The notes under the pieces: model-generated
Seen by the model: only the letters and a program-made list of their open reading frames with translations
Databases searched by the model: none
What the model was told of the DNA's origin: nothing
Shown: piece by piece, positions 7,894 through 15,486 of the stretch
Layout of the letters: the number at the start of each line of letters is the position of its first letter
Position numbering within the stretch: position 1 is the first letter of the stretch
Made by a program: the position numbers and the translations under genes
Origin: JBDRGD01 sp043818095
GTDB taxonomy: Bacteria > Chloroflexota > Dehalococcoidia > Dehalococcoidales > RBG-16-60-22
Direction: 5' to 3'
Length of the DNA stretch: 49,201 nucleotides
Assembly (NCBI GenBank): GCA_043818095.1
Contig: JBDRGD010000104.1
Coordinates: 1-49,201 of the forward strand

Positions 7894-8484
7894 CTAGGCA
7901 ATCAGGCCGAAAAAATGAAAGACGGCGAGCATGGCCGCCGCGGAAAGCGCCGCCCCCGCCGCCACCTGTGCCGGGGTATGGTGCTCCAGTTCCACACGCG
8001 ACCAGGCCATCACGGGCAGGAGCACCAGGGTAAAAAGAATTCCCGGCACCCGGTACATGATGATAAGCAGCATCAGTGACGCCGCCAGGAAACCGGTGTG
8101 CACACTGATTTTCCACCAGAGATTGATGCACAGATAGAGCCCGATCGCCAGGAGGGCGGTAACGAAAGCGGCCAGAAGCTCCCGCGGCGCGCCGAGGTAG
8201 TACAGTATCCCGATGCTCACCAGGACACAGACACTTGCCAGGAGATAAATCCTGTGCCGCTGCTGGCGGGCGCGGATAAAGATGCCCTCCAGCTTTTCGT
8301 TGTGCACCAGGACCAGGATAACCACCAGCACCGGCAGGATGCTGAAAGCGACGGACAGCAGGGACCACTTGAGCCCCTCTGCGAAGCTGGCGGCGTGGCG
8401 GAAAGAAAGCAGCACAATCATCACCAGACTGATGGAAAAGGGATTGATGATGTCCGAAACCAGCCGCGCGATTTTTCTTCTCAT
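7894..8484 (-). CDS. PAP2-superfamily-like membrane protein
   Basis: The 196 residues form about six hydrophobic helices. Between the later helices lie WKISVHTGFLAA and WSRVELEHHTPAQVAAG. These resemble the second and third motifs of PAP2 phosphatases (SGH and SRxxxxxHxxxD), although the last Asp is not obvious. Such proteins dephosphorylate lipid phosphates at the membrane surface; activity here is uncertain. The start at 8484 (MRRKIARLV) is chosen because the longer open frame runs into the palindromic repeat at 8593-8668 and gives a nonsensical N-terminus. No strong ribosome-binding site is visible. Confidence 0.7.
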   Translation of the reverse strand: MRRKIARLVSDIINPFSISLVMIVLLSFRHAASFAEGLKWSLLSVAFSILPVLVVILVLVHNEKLEGIFIRARQQRHRIYLLASVCVLVSIGILYYLGAPRELLAAFVTALLAIGLYLCINLWWKISVHTGFLAASLMLLIIMYRVPGILFTLVLLPVMAWSRVELEHHTPAQVAAGAALSAAAMLAVFHFFGLIA

Positions 8485-8592
8485 CGTAGTCAGGCGGGAC
8501 CTGCTGTAAAATCCCCACGCCCATGATACCACAGCATCCCGGAATCCTGCATGTCCCCGGGAGCAGTCTCTTACACAATCCTGGTTGTCGCC

Positions 8593-8668
8593 GTCATTGC
8601 GAGCAAAGCGAAGCAATCCCGTACAAAGGAAAAAGAGATTGCTTCGTCACTACGCTCCTCGCAATGAC
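8593..8668. repeat. Dispersed palindromic repeat, copy 2
   Basis: GTCATTGCGAGCAAAGCG with GAAGCAATCCC faces GAGATTGCTTCGTCAC and GCTCCTCGCAATGAC. The inner and outer arms are complementary. The unit lies between the divergent PAP2-like gene and prfA, and its end is 28 bases upstream of the prfA promoter. Confidence 0.85.
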
Positions 8669-8696
8669 TATCAAGAATGGGAAGAACCCGGCAGTC

Positions 8697-8725
8697 TTGG
8701 CTTTACTCCTGAAGGGCGTTATAAT
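8697..8725 (+). promoter_or_regulatory. Promoter of prfA-prmC
   Basis: TTGGCT (8697-8702) and a perfect TATAAT (8720-8725) are spaced by 17 bases. The predicted start of transcription is near 8732, about 23 bases ahead of the prfA ATG, which has an AAGGA 5-10 bases upstream. Confidence 0.7.
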
Positions 8726-8754
8726 ATTCATGAATAGCCGAAGGATGCGGTACG

Positions 8755-9825
8755 ATGCTGGAACAACTGAAAAAACTCTCCCTTCATTATGAGGAAATCA
8801 GCCTCAAGCTGGCGTCCCCGGAGGTCGCCACCGACCTGCCCAGGCTCCAGGCTCTGGCACGGGAGCGCGCCGAGCTCGAGGGCGTGGTCACCCGCTACCG
8901 GGATTACGAAGCCACCGCCCGCGAGCTTGAGGAGACCAGAGCCATGCTCGCAGAAGGGGGCGACGAGGAGATGACCTCCATGGTCAAGGAGGAACTCACC
9001 ACGCTGGAAGCGAAGCTGGAACGCCAGCACCGTGAACTGACGGCGGCCCTGCTGCCGCGTGACCCTAATGACGCCAAGGACATCATCATGGAAATCCGCG
9101 CGGGGACGGGGGGCAACGAAGCCGCCATCTTCGCCGCCGACCTCTTCCGCATGTACAGTCGCTACGCCCAGGCCAAGAACTGGAAAGCGGAAATCATCAG
9201 CATGAGCGAAAGCGGTAAGAGCGGCATGAAGGAAATCATCTTTGAAATCAGGGGCAAGGGCGCTTACAGTCGATTGAAATACGAGCGGGGCGTGCACCGG
9301 GTGCAGCGGGTACCCATCACGGAGGCTTCCGGGAGGATTCATACCTCCACCGCCACGGTGGCCGTCCTGCCCAAGGCGGAGGAGGTGGACATCGATATCA
9401 GCCCGGACGAACTGAAGTTCGACATTTTTCACAGCGGCGGCGCCGGGGGGCAGAACGTCAACAAGGTGGCCACCGCCGTCCGCGTTACCCACCTCCCCAC
9501 GGGGATGGTTGTGGCCTGCCAGGACGAGCGCTCCCAGCTCCAGAATAAAATCAAGGCGCTCTCCGTCCTGCGCTCCCGCCTGCTGGACATCGAGCGGCGC
9601 AAGCAGGAAGAGCAGATTACCGCGGACCGCCGCGCCCAGGTGGGCACGGGGGAACGTTCCGAGAAGATACGCACCTATAATTTCCCGCAGGACCGCATCT
9701 CGGACCACCGCCTGGGGAAGAACTTTCACAACCTGCCCCGCATTATGGACGGGGAGCTCGACGAGATAATCGGCGAACTGGTTTCCCTGGGCCAGGCGGA
9801 GCAACTCGAGGAATCGCGGATATGA
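8755..9825 (+). CDS. prfA: Peptide chain release factor 1
   Basis: RF1 reads UAA and UAG stop codons and releases the finished protein. The 356 residues contain the GGQ catalytic motif in HSGGAGGQNVNK (about residue 231) and the codon-recognition tripeptide as PIT in RVPITEASGRIHTS, the P-x-T form of RF1 rather than the SPF of RF2. Since RF1 does not read UGA, it does not compete with the selenocysteine reading proposed for the msrA gene at 44749. The stop overlaps the prmC start by four bases (ATGA), so the two are translationally coupled. Confidence 0.97.
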   Translation: MLEQLKKLSLHYEEISLKLASPEVATDLPRLQALARERAELEGVVTRYRDYEATARELEETRAMLAEGGDEEMTSMVKEELTTLEAKLERQHRELTAALLPRDPNDAKDIIMEIRAGTGGNEAAIFAADLFRMYSRYAQAKNWKAEIISMSESGKSGMKEIIFEIRGKGAYSRLKYERGVHRVQRVPITEASGRIHTSTATVAVLPKAEEVDIDISPDELKFDIFHSGGAGGQNVNKVATAVRVTHLPTGMVVACQDERSQLQNKIKALSVLRSRLLDIERRKQEEQITADRRAQVGTGERSEKIRTYNFPQDRISDHRLGKNFHNLPRIMDGELDEIIGELVSLGQAEQLEESRI

Positions 9826-10679
9826 GACGCCGGGAAGCCATGACCCGGGCGCGGCGGACCCTGGCGGACGGGGGCATCGCGGAGGCCCCGCTGGAAGCGG
9901 AATTGCTGCTGCGCCACGCGCTGGGTATCGACCGCGCGCAGCTATACACCGAGCCGGATGCCGTCCTCACCCCGGAGCAGGCGGATGATTATCAAAAATT
10001 GTTATTCCGCCGCCACCGCGGCGAACCCTCCGCCTACATCACCGGACACCGGGAGTTCTACGGGCTTGACTTTTATGTCAATCCAGCGGTGCTCATCCCC
10101 CGCCCCGAGACGGAGTTGCTGGTGGCGGAGACCATCGCAATCGCCCGACGGTTTCCCTCCCCCACCGTCGCGGATATCGGCACCGGGTGCGGCGCCATCG
10201 CCATCAGCCTGGCATGGAACCTGCCGTCTGCGGTCATCTACGCCACCGATGTTTCCCCGGAGGCGCTGGCCGTCGCGCAGCGCAATAGCGGGCGGCACGG
10301 CGTCAGTGACCGGGTGCGCCTGCTGCAAGGCGATTTACTGCAACCCCTTCCGGCTCCGGTGGACATCATCGTCGCCAACCTGCCCTACGTGCCCCGGGGA
10401 GAGCTGGAGCGGTTGCCGGACCTCCGCTGCGAGCCCGGAGGGGCGCTGGACGGCGGAACGGACGGCACGGCGCTCATCGCGGAGTTGTGCCGCCGGCTGC
10501 CGGAGAAGCTGAATCCCGGGGGCTGGGCATTGCTGGAAATCGGATTGGGGCAGGCGGAGGCGGTGGCCCGCATTTGCCGGGAAACCTGCCCTGCCGCGCC
10601 CGTGACCGTCTTGCCCGACGGCGCCGGTATCCCCCGCGTCATCCGGTTTCAATTGACGGCGCAAGCCGCACAATGCTAA
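9822..10679 (+). CDS. prmC: Release factor glutamine methyltransferase
   Basis: PrmC methylates the glutamine of the GGQ motif in release factors, using S-adenosylmethionine. The 285 residues have the helical N-terminal domain, then the SAM-binding motif VADIGTGCGAIAISLA (about residues 113-128) and the substrate motif as ANLPYVPRGEL, an NxPY form. It overlaps prfA by four bases, the standard pairing of enzyme and substrate genes. A short hairpin (ACGGGAA/TTCCCGT) lies between prmC and etfB. Confidence 0.95.
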   Translation: MRRREAMTRARRTLADGGIAEAPLEAELLLRHALGIDRAQLYTEPDAVLTPEQADDYQKLLFRRHRGEPSAYITGHREFYGLDFYVNPAVLIPRPETELLVAETIAIARRFPSPTVADIGTGCGAIAISLAWNLPSAVIYATDVSPEALAVAQRNSGRHGVSDRVRLLQGDLLQPLPAPVDIIVANLPYVPRGELERLPDLRCEPGGALDGGTDGTALIAELCRRLPEKLNPGGWALLEIGLGQAEAVARICRETCPAAPVTVLPDGAGIPRVIRFQLTAQAAQC

Positions 10680-10745
10680 AATACCCGTGGTTCGAACGGG
10701 AATAATTACTTTCCCGTGATGTCCACAGAGGGAGGTCCAAGCAGC

Positions 10746-11537
10746 ATGAACACGATTGTCTGCGTGAAACAGGTTATCGACCCCGAAGCCCCGCCCGCCA
10801 GCTTCAAGATTGACGCCGGGAAAAAGCAGGCGGTCATGCAGGGGGCGCCGCCCGTGATTGACCCCTACGGAGAATACGCGGTGGAAGCCTCCCTGAAAAT
10901 CAAGGAAGCGCAGGGCGGCAAGGTAACCGCCGTCAGCCTGGGCAACGGCCTCCTGCGGGAGGTGGTCAAAAAGCCGCTCTCCATGGGGGCGGACGCTCTC
11001 ATACTGCTGGAGGACCAAGCCTTCGTCGGCGGGGACAGCTGGGCCACCGCCCACGCCCTGGCCGCCGCCATCCGGAAAATCGGGGAATATGACCTTATCC
11101 TCTGCGGACGGGAAGCCTCGGACACCAACGCCGGACAGGTGGGCGTGGGCATCGCGGAGATACTGGGGCTGCCCAGCGTAACCCTCGCCAAGAAGATTGA
11201 GATTACCGACGGCAAAGCGAAAGTGGAACGGGTCACCGCGGACGGCTACGAGGTCGTCGAGGTCACCATCCCCGCCGTCATCACCGTCAGCAATGAAATC
11301 GGCGAGCCGCGCTACCCCACGATAAAGGGCATCATGGCCGCCAAGAAAATCGAGCCGGTGGTCTGGAAACCGGCGGACATCGGGGTGGAAAAGACGGGCG
11401 CCGCCGCATCCAGGGCGGAAATGCTCAAGCTCTTCCAGCCGACCCGCGAGGGCAAATGTGAAATCGTCGAAGGGGACAACCCGGAAGACGCGGGCGCCAG
11501 GCTTGCCCTGAAACTCAGGGAAGCCAAGGTTTTCTAG
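10746..11537 (+). CDS. etfB: Electron transfer flavoprotein, beta subunit
   Basis: EtfB pairs with EtfA to carry electrons between flavoprotein dehydrogenases and the membrane. The 263 residues start MNTIVCVKQVIDPE and show the family features DPYGEYAVEASLKIKE, ALAAAIRKIGEYDLILCGREASD and the AMP/FAD-contacting AGQVGVGIAEILG. The start is set at 10746 because GGGAGG lies about 10 bases upstream; a longer frame adds ten residues without support. etfA follows after 38 bases. No dehydrogenase gene is next to the pair, so the partner is unknown. Confidence 0.95.
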   Translation: MNTIVCVKQVIDPEAPPASFKIDAGKKQAVMQGAPPVIDPYGEYAVEASLKIKEAQGGKVTAVSLGNGLLREVVKKPLSMGADALILLEDQAFVGGDSWATAHALAAAIRKIGEYDLILCGREASDTNAGQVGVGIAEILGLPSVTLAKKIEITDGKAKVERVTADGYEVVEVTIPAVITVSNEIGEPRYPTIKGIMAAKKIEPVVWKPADIGVEKTGAAASRAEMLKLFQPTREGKCEIVEGDNPEDAGARLALKLREAKVF

Positions 11538-11575
11538 AGGACCCTTCACCGGGAAATTGAGGAGGTAACCGGAAA

Positions 11576-12568
11576 ATGGCAGGAAAAACAGGCGTAATGG
11601 TATTCTGTGAAATCAACGACGGTAACCTCGCCGCCATCGCCACGGAAGGGCTGGGCATCGGCCGGAAGCTGGCGGACGGGATGGGGCAGGGGCTTGCCGC
11701 CGTTATTATCGGGAACAAAATCGGAGAGTGCGCCCAGGAAGCCATCTCCTACGGCGCGGACCGGGTGCTCGTCGCCGATGACCCCCTGCTCAAGGACTAC
11801 CGCACGGACGCTTATACCGCGGTCCTCGAGAAACTGGTCAAGGAGAACGAACCGCAGGTCGTTATCGTGGGCCACACCGCCACCGGGCGGGACCTGGCAC
11901 CCCGGCTGGCTTTCCGGCTGGGCACCACGGCCACGATGGACTGCATCGACCTGGCGCTGGAAGGCGGTAAGCTGCTCCAGACGAAGCCCATCTACGGCGG
12001 CAACGCCCAGGCGGTCTTCAGCGGCAGCACCTCCCCGCAGGTGGTCACCATCCGCACCAAGGCGATGACACCCCTGGCCGCGGACCAGGGGCGCAAGGGG
12101 GAAATCGTGAAAGCCGCTGCCGGCCTAGACGCCGGCGCCATCCGCACCAGCGTCCTGGAGAAGGTCAAGGAGGAAGTGGAGGGGGTCAAGCTGGAGGACG
12201 CCGAGGTCGTGGTGGCCGGGGGCAGAGGCATCGGCAATGCCGATGGCTTCAAGCAGCTGGAGGACCTGGCGAAACTGCTCAAAGGCGCCATCGGCGCCAG
12301 CCGCCCGCCCTGTGATAACGGCTGGCTCGCAGAAACGCTGCAAATCGGCCTGACCGGGAAAATCGTGGCGCCACAGCTCTATTTCGCCATCGGCATCTCC
12401 GGCTCCAGCCAGCACATGAGCGGCTGCTCCGGTTCCAAGAACATCATCGCCATCAACAAGGACCCGGAAGCCAATATCTTCCGGGAAGCCCGTTTCGGCG
12501 TCGTCGGGGACTGGAAAAAGGTGTTGCCTGCGTTCACCGAGAAGGTAAAGGAGCTGCTGGCCGGGTAG
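11576..12568 (+). CDS. etfA: Electron transfer flavoprotein, alpha subunit
   Basis: EtfA holds the redox-active FAD of the ETF heterodimer. The 330 residues start MAGKTGVMVFCEIND. The C-terminal FAD domain contains VVAGGRGIGNADGF, the SRPPCDNGWL region, and APQLYFAIGISGSSQHMSG with IIAINKDPEANIF, all typical of EtfA/FixB. A GAGG element precedes the ATG. It forms an operon with etfB. After the stop comes the AT-rich promoter of the NEW3/ABC operon. Confidence 0.95.
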   Translation: MAGKTGVMVFCEINDGNLAAIATEGLGIGRKLADGMGQGLAAVIIGNKIGECAQEAISYGADRVLVADDPLLKDYRTDAYTAVLEKLVKENEPQVVIVGHTATGRDLAPRLAFRLGTTATMDCIDLALEGGKLLQTKPIYGGNAQAVFSGSTSPQVVTIRTKAMTPLAADQGRKGEIVKAAAGLDAGAIRTSVLEKVKEEVEGVKLEDAEVVVAGGRGIGNADGFKQLEDLAKLLKGAIGASRPPCDNGWLAETLQIGLTGKIVAPQLYFAIGISGSSQHMSGCSGSKNIIAINKDPEANIFREARFGVVGDWKKVLPAFTEKVKELLAG

Positions 12569-12625
12569 CCGGGTAACCGGGCGATTTGAATTTAGCCCGC
12601 GGACTTGCTATCATTAGATTATTAC

Positions 12626-12671
12626 TTGACTTTTACTTAACAATCGGGGACTATAATGCGATTATAATCCC
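12626..12671 (+). promoter_or_regulatory. Promoter with overlapping dyad upstream of the NEW3/ABC operon
   Basis: TTGACT (12626-12631) and TATAAT (12652-12657) are separated by 20 bases, longer than ideal. An inverted repeat covers the -10 box: GGGACTATAAT (12647-12657) and ATTATAATCCC (12661-12671), with one mismatch and a 3-base centre. The left arm also carries GGGACTATA, the half-site of the palindrome at 33214. A regulator bound here would compete with RNA polymerase. Confidence 0.55.
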
Positions 12672-12735
12672 ATTTTAGCTCGCTTCAATATTTTTATTTT
12701 TGTCGTATAACCAACGTGGTATCGAGGTGATTGAG

Positions 12736-13599
12736 ATGAAGAAGATGAAGCTTTTCCGCGTCGTCTGCCTTTTCCTGGCAGCTCTGGCGCTGGCGGTTAC
12801 GCCCGCGGCAGTCTTCGCCCAGGAGCAGCCGCCGCCGGAAGTCGTCATCCAACCAACTTACCCCAGTCTGAAAAACATCGCCGGGGCCAACTTCGAGTTT
12901 GAGGTGTCCCTCAGCTTTTTACGCGGCACCGAGCCGCGCGATTTCGACCTGACCACCTCGGCGCCCCCCGGCTGGGAAGTCTACATGACCCCGCCGTATG
13001 AGAAAGAGAAGAAGGTCACCGCCATCCGGCTGGAGCCTACCTTCTCCGCGCCGCAAAAACTGCGGGTGGTCGCCACCGCCCCCTTCTGGCCCCTGCCCGA
13101 CCCCGGGGACTACCCGATAGGGGTGACCATCTCCTCCGGAGACCTGAAATCCACCGCGAACATGATTGCCAAAATCGAGGCGAAATACATCCTCACCGTG
13201 ATTCCCACCGCGGAAAGGTACAATACCAGGGCCCTGCCTAACCAGGACAATTTCTTCTCTATCGACGTGCATAACCTCGGCACCGCCCCGGTCGAGAACA
13301 TCAAGTTCACCACCACCAAGCCGGACGGCTGGACGATGGACTTCAACCCGGACACCATCGAGACTCTGGACGCCTTCGACAGCCAGACGCTCGAACTAAA
13401 TATCAAGCCGCCCACGGATACCGTCGCCGGGGACTATAATATTACCCTCCGCGCTTCCGGTACCCAGGTAACGGCGAACGAGGTCGCCCTGCGGGTAACC
13501 GTGGAGACGCCCACCATCTGGGGATGGGTCGGCGTCGGTGTCATCGTCGTCGTTGTTGCCGGCCTGATATTCGTCTTCATGCGTTTCAGCAGGCGGTAA
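12736..13599 (+). CDS. Secreted/anchored NEW3-domain protein
   Basis: The 287 residues have a signal peptide (basic start, hydrophobic stretch, cleavage probably after AVFAQ), an extracellular region of about 230 residues with two immunoglobulin-like repeats (SLKNIAGANFEFEVSLSFLRG and YNTRALPNQDNFFSIDVHNLG), and a C-terminal membrane helix followed by FMRFSRR. The repeats resemble the NEW3 domain, often found with ABC exporters. The start at 12736 has GAGGTG 6 bases upstream. The ABC ATPase gene begins two bases after the stop, so the three genes form one operon, and the protein probably acts as an extracellular partner of the transporter. Confidence 0.8.
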   Translation: MKKMKLFRVVCLFLAALALAVTPAAVFAQEQPPPEVVIQPTYPSLKNIAGANFEFEVSLSFLRGTEPRDFDLTTSAPPGWEVYMTPPYEKEKKVTAIRLEPTFSAPQKLRVVATAPFWPLPDPGDYPIGVTISSGDLKSTANMIAKIEAKYILTVIPTAERYNTRALPNQDNFFSIDVHNLGTAPVENIKFTTTKPDGWTMDFNPDTIETLDAFDSQTLELNIKPPTDTVAGDYNITLRASGTQVTANEVALRVTVETPTIWGWVGVGVIVVVVAGLIFVFMRFSRR

Positions 13600-13601
13600 T
13601 C

Positions 13602-14537
13602 ATGACTGATACTCTCGCCATAGAAACCAAAGACCTCACGAAGAGGTACGACGGGGTGACGGTGGTCGACCGTCTCAATCTCACCATCAAGGAGAACGAG
13701 ATTTTCGGCCTGCTGGGGCCTAACGGCGCCGGCAAGACCACCACCATCCTGATGTTGCTCGGCCTGACCGAGCCGGCGGACGGCACCGTGAAGGTGTGCG
13801 GCTTCAATCCCACCCACGAACCCCTCAAGGTGAAGCGCATCACGGGCTACCTGCCGGAGAACGTGGGCTTCTACGAAAACCTGACCCCCCGGGAAAACCT
13901 CACCTTTATCGCGGAGCTTAACGGCATCAGCTACCAGGAAGCCGGCAGCATGATTGGCGAGGTGCTGAAAACAGTGGGGCTTGAGGAACAGGCTGAGCTC
14001 GCCGTGGGGAAGTTTTCCCGCGGGATGAAGCAGCGCCTGGGCATTGCGGAGGTCCTCATCAAGCGCCCCCGCATCGCCATTCTTGACGAGCCCACCTCCG
14101 GACTCGACCCCAAGGGCATCAACCAGCTCCTGGACATCATCGCCGCGCTGCCCAAGATGGGCACGACGGTGATTCTTTCCTCGCACCAGCTTTACCAGGT
14201 GCAGCGGGTCTGTCACAGCATCGGCATCCTGTCCCGTGGGAAGATGGTCATCGAAGGCTCGCTGGAAGAGTTGAGCCGGGATACCCTGACCGGCGGGAAC
14301 TTCGTCATCGAGGTGGAAACGGAGCAGCCCACGCCGGAGCTGACGGAAACCATCGGCAAAATCGACGGCGTGATTAAAGTAGACGCCAAGGAAAACACCC
14401 TGCTCATCAGCACCAAGGCCGACATCCGGAAGGAAATCTCCAAGGCGATTGTCAACAACAACTTCCCGCTGACGGAGGTAAAGATCCACGAGTTTTCCCT
14501 GGACGATATTTACATGAAGTATTTCAAGGAAGGATAG
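13602..14537 (+). CDS. ABC transporter ATP-binding protein
   Basis: The 311 residues carry Walker A GPNGAGKTT (about residue 40), the signature FSRGMKQRLGIAEVL (about residue 138), Walker B RIAILDEPTSGLD and the switch histidine in LSSHQLYQV. A C-terminal domain of about 85 residues follows, as in the exporter-type NatA/CcmA-like group. It powers the permease encoded 9 bases downstream. The gene starts two bases after the NEW3-protein stop. Substrate unknown. Confidence 0.95.
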   Translation: MTDTLAIETKDLTKRYDGVTVVDRLNLTIKENEIFGLLGPNGAGKTTTILMLLGLTEPADGTVKVCGFNPTHEPLKVKRITGYLPENVGFYENLTPRENLTFIAELNGISYQEAGSMIGEVLKTVGLEEQAELAVGKFSRGMKQRLGIAEVLIKRPRIAILDEPTSGLDPKGINQLLDIIAALPKMGTTVILSSHQLYQVQRVCHSIGILSRGKMVIEGSLEELSRDTLTGGNFVIEVETEQPTPELTETIGKIDGVIKVDAKENTLLISTKADIRKEISKAIVNNNFPLTEVKIHEFSLDDIYMKYFKEG

Positions 14538-14546
14538 CAGAGAAAA

Positions 14547-15476
14547 ATGCGCGCGATTTTTCGCAAGGAAATGGCGGACTATTTCAACAGCATCCGCTTC
14601 GTCGTCTTTTTTATCCTGGTGTTCCTTGCGGCGGCGGCGGCGCTCTTCGCCGCCTACCAGGGCATCCGCGGGGCCAATCCGCCGCGGGGCTTCGTCTTTC
14701 TGAGCCTCTTCACCACGTCCGGGCAGTCGCTGCCCTCGCTGGCGTTCTTCCTGAGCATCCTTATCCCGCTCATCGGTATTGCCCTGGGCTTTGACGCCAT
14801 CAACAGCGAGCGGGCGGGCGGCACGCTGAGCCGCATCATGTCCCAGCCTATCTACCGGGACAACGTGATTAACGGCAAGTTCCTGGCGGGACTGACCACG
14901 ATGATCATCATGGTGGCGACGACGATAATGCTGGTCGGCGGTTACGGCCTGCGCATGATTGGCGTCCCGCCCAGCGCTAACGAGATTATCCGGCTTTTTA
15001 TTTTCTTTGTCCTGACGATGGCCTACGGGACGTTCTGGCTGGGACTGGCCATACTGTTTTCCATCACCATGCGCAAGGTAGCGACTTCGCTGCTCATGGT
15101 ACTGGCGGTGTGGCTCTTCTTCAGCTTCTTCATGCTGCTCATCGCGCCGTCAATCGCTAACGCCATGGCGCCGGTCAGCCAGGCAAGCAGCCAGGTGGAA
15201 CTGGTGCGGAACGCGGAGATACAGCAGACCGTCTCCCTCTTCTCCCCCACCACCCTCTATTCCCGCGCGACGGCCGCTTTACTGATGCCGGTGGCGGTGG
15301 GAACGCTGGGGGTCATCACCCCCGCCCAGGTCTCCATGATGCTGCCCAATCCCCTGAACCTGACCCAGAGCCTGGTGCTGGTCTGGCCCTATCTCACCAG
15401 CCTGATAAGCCTGAGCGTCATCTGCTTCGGGGTGAGCTACATCATCTTCATGCGGCAGGAAATCAGGGCCACCTGA
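14547..15476 (+). CDS. ABC-2 type transporter permease
   Basis: The 309 residues begin MRAIFRKEMADYFNSIRF, typical of ABC-2 permeases, then give six hydrophobic segments with a long extracytoplasmic loop between the fourth and fifth (about residues 195-255). The GFDAINSERAGGTLSRIMSQPIYR segment after the second helix is the family's cytoplasmic coupling region. With the preceding ATPase and NEW3 protein it forms a complete exporter of unknown substrate. It converges with the EF-G-like gene, ten bases away, with no clear terminator between them. Confidence 0.93.
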   Translation: MRAIFRKEMADYFNSIRFVVFFILVFLAAAAALFAAYQGIRGANPPRGFVFLSLFTTSGQSLPSLAFFLSILIPLIGIALGFDAINSERAGGTLSRIMSQPIYRDNVINGKFLAGLTTMIIMVATTIMLVGGYGLRMIGVPPSANEIIRLFIFFVLTMAYGTFWLGLAILFSITMRKVATSLLMVLAVWLFFSFFMLLIAPSIANAMAPVSQASSQVELVRNAEIQQTVSLFSPTTLYSRATAALLMPVAVGTLGVITPAQVSMMLPNPLNLTQSLVLVWPYLTSLISLSVICFGVSYIIFMRQEIRAT

Positions 15477-15486
15477 AGAACCCCGG

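Noticed and set aside
7823..8578. Upstream extension of the ComM-like protein by about 250 residues
   Set aside because: It overlaps the membrane protein gene at 7894-8484 in another frame, has no start signal and translates to low-complexity sequence.
8485..8616. Longer N-terminus for the PAP2-like protein
   Set aside because: It would read through the palindromic repeat and give a MLRFARND-type start, a frequent false call over such repeats.
10696..10718. Hairpin ACGGGAA/TTCCCGT between prmC and etfB as a terminator
   Set aside because: No T tract follows and the stem is short; it may be chance.
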